Below, one piece after another: positions 23,401 to 35,140 of a DNA stretch of 64,000 nucleotides (positions are counted from its first letter, which is position 1; every line of letters begins with the position of its first letter). Below the pieces are notes generated by a model. That model was not told the DNA's origin, made no database searches, and worked only from the letters and a program-made list of their open reading frames with translations. The DNA is from Tenrec ecaudatus. Its lineage: Eukaryota; Chordata; Mammalia; Afrosoricida; Tenrecidae. The position numbers were made by a program, and so were the translations under genes. The stretch lies in NCBI RefSeq assembly GCF_050624435.1, contig NC_134546.1, positions 42,177,501 to 42,241,500 of the forward strand. Direction: 5' to 3'.

Positions 23401-24467
23401 ACATTAAGGGGAGTAAGCTTTGTTAGGTGGCGATGCTAGGCTTGAGATTGTGAGTTATTCACAGGTGGTGCCTGTTCAGGGTCTGCAGTTCAGGTTTCCT
23501 CAGGATCAAATGAGCCTGTTCTTCCAGAAAATTCCATCAACTGTCACATACAAAGATTGTCTTCAAAGAAAGTCTTAATCAGGAGACAAAAACAAGAGGA
23601 TAAGGAATGAATTGAAACCCCATCAATGTTAAGTTCGCCCAAGAATACACGAGGAACTGCACATAGCACAAAATGTTCTCCCCCTCCTACTTTACTCACA
23701 GAGATTCTAAGGTGAGTTTATTATAAAAACAGTCAGGGGGGAAATAAATACATAAAAGCAGTCAGAAGCAGTTAGTTGGTCTAATATGTTGAAATGAAAA
23801 GGACAAAGATAAATCTTTTTTCCATGCACATTTTAGTTCTGAGGACACTTTTAGGCCACACTTTCTCATTCACGTGTGTGCGTGTGTGTGTCTGGCTATA
23901 TTTCTAGCATGTGTTGGCCGCCTGTGCAGTTTAGTGGTTGGGAATATGTGCATAGACAGAGGACTGAAGATGGCTTCTGGACCGGCTCAAGGCACAGGAT
24001 GGAGACAGGGCAGTGTCCGGGCTGCAGCTTTTTGCAGAACAAGCACCTTTGGGCTGCTGGCACTGACACATTTCTTCCTCTTGATTAGAGGTTGAAAATA
24101 GCACACTGATACTGAGCCTGGGCATCAGCTGGGCTTCCGATGGCGGCCAGAGCAGGCCCTTTAAACTCGCGGTGCCTATATTTCCCTGCATCTCATCTCG
24201 TTTGTCATCACCAGAGGACTCCACAGTGTGCCTCAAGTCTGTGCTCATTACCTAGGTCCAAGCTGGTCTTTTCCCTCTATAACCTGTGAAGCAGCAGTGA
24301 AAGATAATTCTATGAGTAGAATTTGGATTAACATTATTACCAACCCTGTGAAGTTGACCTACTGCATGTGCCGCTTCTTGATGGTAGCGACTCAAATAGG
24401 CCTGGCGCCTGCAGAGCTGTTGTAATGTGTAGCTATGTGACCCATTGTTTAATTCTGTGTCTCTCTT
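23401..24467. other. single-copy DNA, no exon recognised
   Basis: A short GT run lies at about 23875-23890. The GC-richer part at 23900-24250 has overlapping open frames on both strands, with no recognisable protein. Confidence 0.4.
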
Positions 24468-24946
24468 TGTGTTAGTCCAGGTAGACTAGAAAAACAAATT
24501 CATGGAGTCTCATATGTGTATAAGAAAAGATTAATAAACAAGAGTAATTGTACATTAAGGAAACAGCCCAGCCCAGTCCACATCAATTTCATAAGTTCGA
24601 TATTAGCCCATATGTCCGATACCAATCTATAAAGTCCTTTTCAGACTCACGAAACACATGCAATGATGCCAAATGAAGGAAGATCATCAGCCCATGGGTG
24701 GGAAGTCTTGTGGATCCAGTGGCATGGTAAGCATCTCAGCACTGGCAGGGGTCTCCACATAGCTCCTCCAGTTCAGGGTACTAGTGGTGTTCCATGTGTC
24801 TTGTCAGCTGCAATGTCTCCCAAAGAGAGCCTGTGTCCCACCTCCAGGGAGCTATGTATCTCCTTAGCGACTCCAAATGAGGTCATCAAGCTGCGACTAA
24901 TTCTCTCGGTACGTATCAAATTGACAACAGATTATGTACCTACCAC
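24468..24946 (-). repeat. ~500-bp TG...CA repeat, probable solo LTR
   Basis: It begins TGTGTTAGTCCAGGT and ends CCTACCACA. It shares gcatctcagcactggcaggg, gtcttgtggatccagtgg and ttcgatattagcccatatgt with copies at 26130, 37918, 39975 and 47333. The TG...CA ends and lack of a poly(A) tail suggest an LTR, perhaps of an ERVL/MaLR-like family. No clean target duplication was found. Confidence 0.65.
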
Positions 24947-26129
24947 AGCCTTGTTCTACCTTCCTTGTATTATATATGTACTACAAAGAGAGCTGGCTTT
25001 CTCTTGCTGGATTAATAGAAATAAAGTCCAAATTTTCTGTTGTTCAGAGGGATTTGCACCCAAAGCTTAAACATCGCTGCTGTGCTCCCCTCCCTCAGTA
25101 GCTTTGTGGACTATCTAGCCATGGTGATTAGTAAATTTCTTAAAAACTGTTTCATATTTAACTCTAACATAACTAGGTATTAAAGTTCTTAAAAAGCATC
25201 AACTTCAATACGAGCATTGGGTTAAAGAAGTCTCTTTCTTACTCTCATTTTACAACATGCAATGCTGCAGTTCCAACTAGTTTGTCATAATGTTCTCTGT
25301 ATCACCCAACTAAATCTCAAGGAAACTCTTGGCACATTGCTACAAAACATCTAATTTCCCCGAAAGGCAAGTGAAAACACTGTTTTAATATCTGGATGTC
25401 ACATTAGTAATTATTTAACTAGACTCCAAGTGAATATACAAGTAAGTACTGGAGGTAGTGAGATTACTAAAGGGGTGTCTATAATTTAACTTTAATTACA
25501 CAAGATAAAAGCCTTAAAAGTTGAAAGTGGGAGGCAGAATTAAATGATAGTTTAAAACAGGCGTTCTTGTGGTGAATTTAATACTGCAATAGATTACCAA
25601 CACTTGCCATAGATTTTGACAGTTCAACAGAAGCAATCTTAATCCAACCATTTATCTCCCTAAACGCCAAAGTTAATTAGAGAGGTAGTTAACATAACTT
25701 TAGATTAAAAGATATAACAAGTAGCCCATGTGGAGATAATTAAATTTTACTTGCAAGTAAGTCACCCATCAGAAGGGAGGCTGATCAGGAGGGTGCATAA
25801 ATTCCAGGCTTTGTTGTCTAGTTGGTTTGGCCACCAAGTCAGGAGCTTGGTCTTTTTTTAGGTGAGGAAAATGTATCTAAGATTTTATGCCTGGTAATTT
25901 TGCAGCATTTTAGACTTTTGCACTTATCCATAAGGCAAGCATAACCTACAAAACTAGGGCAGAAGATGATAAGCTAGGATTGTAACCGGTGGCAAATGTG
26001 AGCTAGACCTAATTTGCCAGTCTAAAGACTTTTGATGATTTTATGATGTCTTTGTTTCTACCTGAAGTAGGTATTTTAGCTTGAGTTATTTAAAGAAGTA
26101 TTTCAGCTCCCCTTGCCTACAAAGTGCTG
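24947..26129. other. AT-rich single-copy DNA
   Basis: No repeat recognised. 25380-25760 is AT-rich, dense in TAATTA-like words and free of repeat hallmarks, as some conserved non-coding elements are; conservation cannot be judged from one sequence. Confidence 0.4.
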
Positions 26130-26637
26130 TGTGGCAGTTACAGAATCTGTCAACTTGCCAAGGGGAAAGTCTAGCCTGTCAATCAGGTCATAGTCAAAAA
26201 GGCCTCTGTGTGAGCATGGCCTTTTCAAGAGGATTTTGGGAACTCCTGTATTCCACCCTGGAGGCAGTTTCTCTGCTTGGTCTTCCTGTTGACAAGACAC
26301 ATGGAACTAAGCTGATGTAACCAGAGCTCTGGAGCTGGAGGAAACACGTGGAGACCCCTGCCAGCGCTGAGATGCTTACACCACTGCTGGATCCACAAGA
26401 CATTCCACCCACTGGCCTGTGATCATCCTATATTTGGTGTCATTGCATGTGTTTTGTGAGTCTAAGGAGGAATTTATAGATTGGTATTGGACATATGGGC
26501 TAATATCAGATTTATGGATTTGATCTGGACTGGACTGGGATGTTTTCTTAATGTACAATCACTTTTGTATATAAAGCTCTTTCTTATACACATGAGTCCA
26601 TTTGGATTTGTTTCTCAAGTCAACCCAGACTAACACA
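26130..26637 (+). repeat. ~500-bp TG...CA repeat, probable solo LTR
   Basis: Starts TGTGGCAGTTACAGAATCTG and ends CCCAGACTAACACA. It has a TATA-like tatataaagctctttc near 26568, about 70 bases before the end, fitting U3-R-U5 in this direction. It is the best-preserved forward copy in the window. Confidence 0.68.
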
Positions 26638-26667
26638 GGTAGTTTATTTATTTTATTGTTATTCTAA

Positions 26668-26915
26668 AGATCATTTTATTGGGGGCCCTTAAGCTCTCAT
26701 AGCAATGTAGATATCATTTGTATCAAACATATTTGTACATATGTTGTCATTATTTTCTAAATATTTACATTCTATTTGAGCCCTTGGTATCAGCTCCTCT
26801 TTTTATCCTCCCTCCTCCCCCTCCCACCTCATGGTCCCTTGATAGCTTATACATTATTTTCATATCTTACATCAACTGCTGTCTCCCTTCCCTTCCCCTG
26901 CATTTTTAATGATAC
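26668..26915 (-). mobile_element. L1 3' end fragment
   Basis: It starts with the reversed L1 tail gatcattttattgggggccc, then tttgtacatatgttgtcatt and the pyrimidine-rich cctccctcctccccctccca block. It directly follows the LTR-like repeat. Confidence 0.8.
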
Positions 26916-27964
26916 ACAGGCAAAGTTCTATTACATTTCTTTCTTATGGACCAATTCCCACCCACCCTGCTTTCCCTAAACTTCTTCAAGAGAAGAATAG
27001 GGTTGCGGGACCTATCTCCAACACTTATTTCTGCCTGTGAGCCAATCTATAAGTTGAGGTGCAGTTATAAACTTCTCTCTTCGTGCTATTTTTCCTGTGG
27101 GATTTTTATGATCCAAGTCAGTAGGTTTTATTATAGCCTGTTGAAACTTCTCAAATGCCATAAGGTTCCCTTGAGAGACTTGGTTAATGGGAGCTAGTTT
27201 GCTATTATAATGCAGATTACTGTTTTCAAGCCAGATTTCCCCAGTGCCAAACGTTTTACAAAAAATATTGGTTTTCTCTCAGAATTGCGGATTGAACATG
27301 TCCCAGTTATCAAGGATATATCCCAAAAGGACTCAGAAGGATCCCAGTAAATCAAGGCAGAGCCCTTGAGCATCATCTCTCCATCATGTAAAACTGTTGG
27401 GAAGAGAGCGTCTTTCCTCCAAATCTGTGTGTTCAGAGTTAAACAGTCCTTGCCAGGTAATTCCTCTTAACCTCACCTCTTTCAGATGAGACCTCATTAT
27501 CCACATGATGACTTAATTAATGTTCTCTCCCCTCACCTTCTTACCAACCCATGCAGGAAAAGGTCATTTGGTGGGAGTTGGAGACTTGGTATAGAGAGTC
27601 ATAATAAATAATTCACTGCCTCTGCAGTCCCCACTCCTGAGAAACGTCTCCAATATGCTCCTCCCACTGGACCACATTTTTCTCCCATCTCACAGAAGTT
27701 AAAAGCTTTAGCTCTGGCTTGCTACTGAATTCCCCAAAGGCAAGGGAATCAGCGAAAGGAGTTGGAAGGGTTAAAAGATTCCCTGTACCTCTTGCATGGA
27801 TTTTGAGACATAAAAGTGCCAACCCAATAAGATGATCATTTGAGAGTTGGGAAATTCTCATAAGACTCAAAAAGTAAAATCCCACCTTGGCCTCTTCTGT
27901 CCTAAAACTGATGGATAATGGGATCTGAGATACAATCCTACATCTCTTTCATAACGCTTTCTGA
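26916..27964. other. single-copy DNA, no feature recognised
   Basis: Short open frames only (for example 27613-27885 minus), with no recognisable domain. Confidence 0.4.
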
Positions 27965-28135
27965 CTTCTGTTACCAAGTCTATTTTGATTCATGGCAACA
28001 CTATAGAGCAAGGCAGACCTGCAAATTTTCATAAGGGCAGAACACCTCCCCCTTCTCCCATGGTGCAGCTGCTGGTCCCAAATGTCTGCCCATCAGGAGC
28101 CAGTGCATTCCTGACTAAGCTACAGGGCCCCTGTC
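27965..28135 (-). mobile_element. afrotherian-type SINE, reverse strand, degenerate
   Basis: ttgattcatggcaacactat and agagcaaggcagacctgc are the reversed SINE tail. The head side (agctgctggtcccaaatg...aggagccagtgc...acagggcccct) is diverged. Confidence 0.55.
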
Positions 28136-28540
28136 AACATTCTAAAGAGACAAGAACCCATCACTGGAAAGCGTTCTCCAACATTCTGGAGATAAAAGCT
28201 TTGCCCCTTCTATCCCGATCCTGCTACCTAACAGCATCATACCAAAAGGAAATATCTTAAAATCCAAAGCTTAAAATTTCAGAAATAACTTCAAACACAA
28301 TTTACTGGTTTCCTTTCCTGTTTCTCAGTTGCATAAAAGAAATCATTGGAGTGATCTACTTATGATCTTTTCTCACCTTTACTTAGAACCAGATGTACTT
28401 AATATAAGTAACACTTACTTGAATTGATCATTGTTATAAACTAGTCATGATGTAGGGCTTTAGGTTTACTTTAACCCCTTTAAAAGACAATGTTTCCATT
28501 GCTATTTTAGTAGAGAATATTACCGTGGAGTTAGTTAAAG

Positions 28541-29050
28541 TTTATTGTGCCAACCTGGCTGATAAACACATGTGGGTTAGTTGAAGGGCGGAGATATACA
28601 TGGCTTGGTGAACCTTGCCTTTCTAGTTTTGGGGTTTCTTGCTTTGTGATGGCCGGACCAGGATGAAGCTGCCTTAGTCAGTTCCCTGCTCTAGCTGGCA
28701 AGGCACACTTCCTGCAAGACATCCCTGAGGAGAAGCCACATGGACCTACACCAATACAGCCCTGGGTACTAGAGCAGCCATGTGGAGACGTCTGCCAGCA
28801 CTGAGATGCTTACACATTCACTGACTCGGCTTTCCTCCTGCAGTAAGTGGCATAATGTGTGTTTTGTGAGATGGAGGAGGACTTTGTTGATTGGTGTTGG
28901 ACATATGGGTTAATGTTGGATTTGTGGGCTTGGGCAGCACTGGGTTGGGATGCTTTCTTGATGTGCACTTACCCTTTCTTTATCTAAAGCTCCCTCTTAT
29001 ACATATAAGTTTCTGTGGGCTTGTTGCTCTAAAATACCCAGACTAACACA
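28541..29050 (+). repeat. ~500-bp TG...CA repeat, probable solo LTR
   Basis: It begins TTTATTGTGCCAACCTGGC and ends CCCAGACTAACACA. It carries the shared cgtctgccagcactgagatg core. Its 5' half is of the variant also seen at 22786. Confidence 0.65.
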
Positions 29051-29339
29051 ATCGTTACAGAACATCTTGTGAAAGGTATAAAGGTTCAAAATTATAAATC
29101 ATGAGCTATGTAATATTTACAGTTTGTGATCTTCAATAAACAAGTTTGCCAACTTTGGTGAAAGCCTGATTCAAATGTCAAGAGGATTCCTCATATCATA
29201 GCTAATCTCTGGTTCTCTGAGGCTTTTGAGATGCAAATGCTAGGAAGTAGACCTTGACCTAGGAAATTAACAGATAAGCCAACCATTTTCCATGTTAAGA
29301 ATAAAGCCACCTAAATAAACCTAATGTCACAGAAGTTTT

Positions 29340-30478
29340 TAAAAAATCATTTTATTGGGGGCTCACAACTCTTCTCACAATCCATGCATCCATCCATGGT
29401 GTCAAGCACATTTGTACATTTGATGCCATCCTGTTTCTCAGAAACATTTGCTTTCTACTTGAGCCCTTGGTATCAGCTCCTCATTTCCTCCCCTCTCCCT
29501 AAAAAGGAGGTGGCGGGGGGAGACATTAGTAGCTGGGGGAACAGGGCACTAACCCATACAGGGGGAGGGAGGGAACCAATAGAATTCACTTCAGAGGACA
29601 ACACTTTCCACAGGGAAAGAGGGACCAGACTTCAACCCAGTGCTCCCAGACAAGAACACAACACACTGACATGAAGCAGGGAACTGATAGAAAGGTCTGA
29701 GGGGCCGGTCCCATTACCAACTAAGTGGACAGCACCCCCCCCCCCCCAGAAGAATTCACTTCAGAGTACAGCACTGAAGCTACAGTTCAAAAAGAGGGAC
29801 TTGTCTGATCAGAGCACACAGGAGCCAACGGGGTCGGGGGGAGGGGGAGCGTGAAGCACAAGCTGTTCACCAAGCCCTAAGGATAATGTTCCTGCTCAGA
29901 ACAGCAAAGCACAGAGGTGACCACAGGGCTGGCCCCACCATGGGACACAGAGTTCCTCATTGACCCATAGCACCATTGGGGACAGCACTAGAGACACAGC
30001 GTGGGAATTGTGCCCTCCCTGAGCTCACTACCCTAAGCCAACCTCGGGGCATGCAGCAGAGCAGTGCAGGGAGCAGAGCAATGAAATCCCCAAGGTATAG
30101 ATATGGGACCAGGGCATGGCTCCCCATCAGACTCGACTGGAAAGCACTTGTGAAGAACAACAAATAGATCCTGAACTACTGATAGAGATTTTTTTTGTGT
30201 GTGTGTTGTTGCTATTGTTTTATTTTCTATTGTTGATTCATTGTACTCAGTCTTGTGATGGTATACAGCATGTCTACTTGGAAGTGATAACAACAGGATG
30301 ACAGTTCTCTGGGACATGGGAGATGGGGAAAAGGGGGAAAGGAAGTGGGTGTTAATAAACCCAGGCACAAGGGAACAATAAATGATCCAAAATCAGTGAC
30401 AAGGAGGGTGTTAAGAGGTGTGGCAGGACTGGATCAAGGGCAATGGAACCGAGAGGAATTCCTAAAACCCAAATGAAA
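29340..30478 (-). mobile_element. L1 insertion with internal inversion (twin priming)
   Basis: The left part (29340-29510) is an L1 3' terminus in reverse orientation (tcattttattgggggctcac). From about 29511 to 30478 the sequence is L1 3' UTR in the opposite, forward orientation, matching the reverse complement of 43390-42600. The whole is flanked by a perfect 13-bp duplication, tcacagaagtttt (29327-29339 and 30479-30491). In the element's own direction the target reads TT/AAAAC, the L1 endonuclease consensus. This is the classic product of twin priming during one insertion. The junction lies near a gap or overlap around 29505-29515. A C14 run sits near 29740. Confidence 0.85.
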
Positions 30479-30491
30479 TCACAGAAGTTTT

Positions 30492-30870
30492 AAAACACTT
30501 CATTGTTCTAAACATCTCATGACAATCCTTTAAGCATAAAAACATCGACATACTATATAGCAGTCTTGAACATACAGACATCTTATGTTTTAAAAGGTAT
30601 GTAAACTTCCAATTCTAACAAACATTTGTTAATTTAATTTAACATAAGCAAATAACTTACAGATTGATCCTAAAATTGTTGCATATATACAACTCTATTT
30701 GTTCCTTATTACATGAAAATTGATGCCTAAGTATGCACAGTATAAAATCAATGTTGAGTTCTTTAGGAAAGAAAACAAATCCGTATGCTATTTATCTAAT
30801 TATCATCCAGAAATACTTTATCAACATTATGTTATAGAAGGTTTTATTATACCAATAAAAATTAAAAGTA
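30492..30870. other. AT-rich DNA, no feature recognised
   Basis: It lies between the L1 target duplication and the LTR-like block. Confidence 0.4.
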
Positions 30871-30874
30871 CATA

Positions 30875-31310
30875 ATGGGTCCAGCTGAGCATGAAACAGC
30901 TCCCCACCATTTCCACCTTCTTCCCGTGATTCTCTCTACCCCCACATATTCCCATGGGCAACAAAGATTTCTTGTGTGTCAGAGTTTACATCACCCCCCA
31001 CCCCCTCCACAGCCTGCATTCAAATTTGCCAATCAGGAAGCTATGCGGTGCCTTCCAAAGCCTAATTATTAACCCAGACTGAGGCTATATTAGTGCTTGG
31101 TTTCTTTGTTTCTCTCTCTTGCATTTACCTCACTCTTGCTTGCGCTTGCCTGCAGCTATTCTGATGTTTTTATTTCTCCAATCTCTCTTCACTCTGGTTC
31201 TTTGCTCTCCCTTTTAGTCTGGAAAAACCCTGAAGATTGTGTTTCCCAATAAAGCCTGTTAATCGATACTTGTGTTCCGATCCAATCTAAAATTTCTCTC
31301 AGTGCATTCT
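30875..31310 (+). mobile_element. LTR-like block with polyadenylation signal
   Basis: LTR-like layout: a promoter-like region with gccaatcagg at about 31029 and ggctatattagtgcttgg at about 31083, then a T/C-rich leader, then cccaataaagcctgttaatc at about 31245 followed by a short T-rich end. This is the order CCAAT, TATA-like, AATAAA, U5 seen in class I LTRs. Ends and target duplication could not be fixed. Confidence 0.5.
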
Positions 31311-32119
31311 TTAGAAGGACGGCCTTATTAAAAATAGCTTTTTTGTTAAGAGTAAAGTAGAATCCAGAAAACCTTTCTAAAGTTGGAAAGAATATTCAAA
31401 ATGGGCACTTAATTACACTTTACAGGAAGTACATGAGCATCCTGGTAGTCATCATCTTGGGTAAAGAGACAAGCTCACTTTTTAAAGAAATTGAGCAGAC
31501 TACATTCCCCACTTACTTTTCTCTGCACTCAAGGATACAGTCTCCTAAATCCATTTTAAAACACTCAGATCCAATGGTCTCCCCTTCAGAATCACAGTAT
31601 TCTCAAAGCAGTTTAAAATAATAGGAAGAGTTTTAAATTTTAGAACCAGCTCAAGGAAACAGCAATCTCACAGACACAATGAAAATAGTTCCATCCTAAG
31701 CAGACCTTCCAGAGGTAAATTCAGAGAAGACTTCAAATCTACCCATTGGAAAGAAGACTTGAAGTCCAAAGTAAGAGAAAGCACAATTCTAGAGTGGCAA
31801 TTCTCTCACCTCTGGGATCAGGCCTGATTCTTACTTCAGAGACTGAAAGCATGCAGAATTGATAGGACTTCTGGTAGCTGGTTCATTTTTCTTGTCTAGG
31901 AAATACTGCAATTCAATCCCGTCATTAGGAAGAAGGGTGCTTTGGGGATCCAGCATCCCCTATATCTTTGGGCCTGGCTCACCGGATATGTTACTAGAAT
32001 TCGGGTTCTTGACTTACTCAGAAAAGCTTTACTTTGGAATACACAGGGCATCACCAAATATTTAGACTCCCAGGAGGAAGAAAACCATACCACCCAACAT
32101 GGCTAGCCTTGGTCTTTCT
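31311..32119. other. single-copy DNA, no feature recognised
   Basis: Two short antiparallel open frames at 31859-32093 have no recognisable product. Confidence 0.4.
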
Positions 32120-33600
32120 CATTACAATCCACACATACATCCATTTTGTCAAGCACTTTTGTACATTTTTGCCATCATCCTTCTCAAAACATTGGCTTTC
32201 TACTTGAGTTCTTGGTATCAGTTTCTCATCCCCCCCTCCTCACCCACCCTCCATCCGTCCCTCATCCGTGATAATTTATAAATTATTATTTTGGCATGCC
32301 TTATACTGTCCAATGTCTCCCCTCACCCACTTTTCTGTTGTCTGTCCCCCAGGGAGGAGGTTATATGTAGATCCTTGTGATTGGTTCCCCCTTCCTACCC
32401 CCCTTCACTCCACCCTTCCTGTATCACCACTCTCACTGACCCTGAGGGGTTCATCTGTCCTGGATACCCTGTGTTTCCAGTTCCTATCTGTACCAGTGTA
32501 CATCTTCTGGTGTAGTCAGATTTGTAAGGTAGAACTGGTATCATGATAGTTATGTGGAGGAAGCATGAAAGAACTAGAGGAAAGTTGTATGCTTCATCAT
32601 TGCTACACTGCACCCTGACTGGCTTGTCTCCTCCCTGCGATTTTCTGTAAGGATGTCAAGTTGCCTATAATATGGGCTTTGGGTCTCCACTCTGTACTCC
32701 CCATCATTCACAATAATGTGATATTTTTGTTCTTTGATGCCTGACAACCTGATCCCATCAACACCTCATGATCACACAGACAGGTGTGCCTCTTCCATGG
32801 GGGCTTTGTTGCTTCTCAGCTAGATGGCTACTTATTTATCCTCAAGTCTTTAAGACCCCAGCATTTTTTTAAAATGTTTTATTAGGGGCTCATACAGCTC
32901 TTATCACAGTCCATACATATACATACATCAATTGTACAAAGCACATCTGTACATTCTTTGCCCTAATCATTTTCTTTTCTTTCTTTCTTTTTTTTCCCTT
33001 TTCTTTTTTTACATTTTATTAGGGACTCGTACAACTCTTATCACAATCCATACATATACATACATCAATTGTATAAAGCACATCCATACATTCCCCACCC
33101 CAATCATTCTCAAAGCATTTGCTCTCCAAGTAAGCCCTTTGCATCAGGTCCTCTTTTTTTTCCCCTCCCTCCCCGCTCCCCCCTCCCTCATGTGCCCTTT
33201 GTAGTTTATACATCATTATTTTGTCATATCTTGCTCTATCTGGAGTCTCCCTTCCCCCCCTTCTCTGCCGTCCGTCTCCCAGGGAGGAGGTCACATGTGG
33301 ATCCCTGTAATCAGTTCCCCCTTTCCAACCCACTCACCCTCCACTCTCCCAGCATCGCCCCTCACACCCTTGGTCCTGAAGGTATCATCCACCCGGGATT
33401 CCCTGTGCCTCCAGCCCCAGCATTTTTAAGAGTTCCTGCATCCACAAGATTCTATGGGACTTCCATTGGCATTGGAACTTCCATGAGACTAGACATAGCC
33501 ATGGGAAATATAGTCCCAAGATGTTGTCATGGACACTGAGCATTGTTTGTCTAAATTTCCACCTTTGTGCCCATGTTCTCTCTCAATAGCATCCACATAG
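32120..33600 (-). mobile_element. L1 3' UTR segments, reverse strand, host of a nested L1
   Basis: 32120-32855 is L1 3' UTR without its terminal ~25 bases (cattacaatccacacataca, then tggattccctgtg-like blocks, then gctagatggctacttattta). Sequence resuming at 33428 (aagagttcctgcatccacaa...atgttgtcatggacactgag) resembles the older L1 3' UTR at 23100. The nested L1 at 32869-33414 separates them. Confidence 0.7.
32869..33414 (-). mobile_element. L1 with duplicated 3' tail, nested
   Basis: Flanked by ccccagcattttt at 32856-32868 and 33415-33427, a perfect 13-bp target duplication. Inside are two L1 3' termini in the same orientation: one at 32871-32970 (gttttattaggggctcatac...gccctaatcattttc), then a pyrimidine tract (32970-33010), then a second terminus (acattttattagggactcgt) running into the 3' UTR. 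The same two-tail arrangement is found at 38942-39480. Confidence 0.85.
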
Positions 33601-34734
33601 TAAATTAACAGGATGCTATTCTGTTTTAGAGTTACTCTCAAGTTTCAGAAGAAAGGAGTCATTGGAGAGAGAAGTAGTCAGAACCAAGTAGCAAATAGAT
33701 CAGAGTTTCCCACTTTTGTTGGATTTCTGGGGCCTTGATATCTCAACCATTCTGAGGAAGTGATGAGAAGGGGCCAGCATTTCTTTTGATGAACTAAAGG
33801 CACTAATGTAAAATAAACATGAACCAACTACTCTTATTTTCATTTCATGAAGAACATCTCATTTGTCATCCTTCCTTCCAAAGTTGGAAAAACACAGTGA
33901 CGGATTTTTTCTTTAATGGAACTACAGAAAACATTCTAATATCCTTCATCTTCTCCTTATTGCATGTCCTACACTAGAGAGGCTCATACCTGAATTTGGG
34001 GACCATTTGTATAGGTGACTCTGCATACATCAATCTTCTGAGATATTGCCCAAACCCAATTTTTCTTCCTTCCTTCCCATGTCTAAGGAGCAATGCTATT
34101 TTCAGAAGTCATAGGGACAAATGAGAAAATAAAATTCATATTCCCAGCAGCTAGTGACCCTTGTTATGGCACTTCCTAGAATAACTGATTTCTCCTTGCA
34201 TTTGGTGAGTTGGCAGCCACATGTTTCCCTTGCTTGTCTTTACGCTGCAATATGGAAAGCAAACCACTCCTGATAATGGAATCAAGTGCCACATTAGAAT
34301 CTGCAAGCATATGTGCATTTATTCATAATAGTGCTGAAAAGAATTTAAGGCATTTAAATCAATCGCACATGTATTCACCATATAATTTAATTAGCACTTA
34401 TGGAAGGCACCATAAGAGCTCCTATTACACTGTTTCCATTACAAATAATTACAAAAAAAGTCTTAGAGATGGTTTTCTCTTTGTGATTACAAGAGAGTAC
34501 TTTGTTTAAAAGCTTCACTGATGTCATGCATGCAATAGCTATTTGTCATTTCAGCAAAATGTGAACTTTGCCAAAGGAAATAGTGTTTTTACTGAAGTAC
34601 TTCACATTATTTAAATATGCATAATGAAGCAAATGGAGTTAGGTAATCACTATCTACTTACATTTTCTTGTTTTAAAATCAAATAGAAATTTCAGGAAAA
34701 TGAGGGAGAAGAAGTAACTCAAATGTGTGAATTG
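33601..34734. other. AT-rich single-copy DNA, possible conserved non-coding element
   Basis: 34250-34680 is AT-rich with homeodomain-type words (tttaattagc, ggtaatcac) and no repeat signature. The plus-strand frame 34210-34509 does not look like a protein family I know. Confidence 0.35.
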
Positions 34735-35140
34735 ACAACAATAAAAACAGCAACTGCTGTTTATTGAATGCTCACAGGGCTTGGGCATTGAGCTGCGTTA
34801 TTCACAAACGTACTTCTAGTTCTTACAAATAATTTTGATTCTTATATATAACCTCAATTTTATCCTAGTGGGAACTGAAACTCAGACAGCTCCTGACATA
34901 ACTTCTATAGCAATGGTTCTCAACCTGTGGGTCGTGACCCCTTTGGGGGGTGTGTGTCAAACGACCTTCTCACAGAAGTTGCCTTATTCATAACAGTAGA
35001 AAAAATTACAGTTATGAAGTAGCAACAAAAATAAGTTTATGGTTGGGGGGGTCACCTTAACATTAGGAACTGTCTTAAAAGGGTTGTAGCAATAGGAAGA
35101 TTGAGAACCACTGTTCTATAGGAACAAGCTAGAGGCATTA
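34735..35140 (-). repeat. MIR SINE, reverse strand, interrupted by SPIN
   Basis: gctgtttattgaatgctcac, then ctcaattttatcctagtggg and gaactgaaactcagacagct follow the MIR consensus order in reverse. After the SPIN element, aacaagctagaggcattaag plausibly continues it. Confidence 0.55.
34911..35113. mobile_element. SPIN-type hAT MITE
   Basis: A 203-bp non-autonomous hAT element. The inverted ends are caatggttctcaacctgtgg and the complement of attgagaaccactg (one mismatch over 15 bases). It has the characteristic gggtcgtgacccctttgggg near the left end and a gttatgaagtagcaac block inside. A perfect 8-bp duplication, ttctatag, flanks it (34903-34910 and 35114-35121) and fits the hAT target pattern nTnnnnAn. 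Ends, size and internal words match the SPIN ('space invader') family, known for horizontal transfer into several tetrapods including tenrec. It has no coding capacity. Confidence 0.9.
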
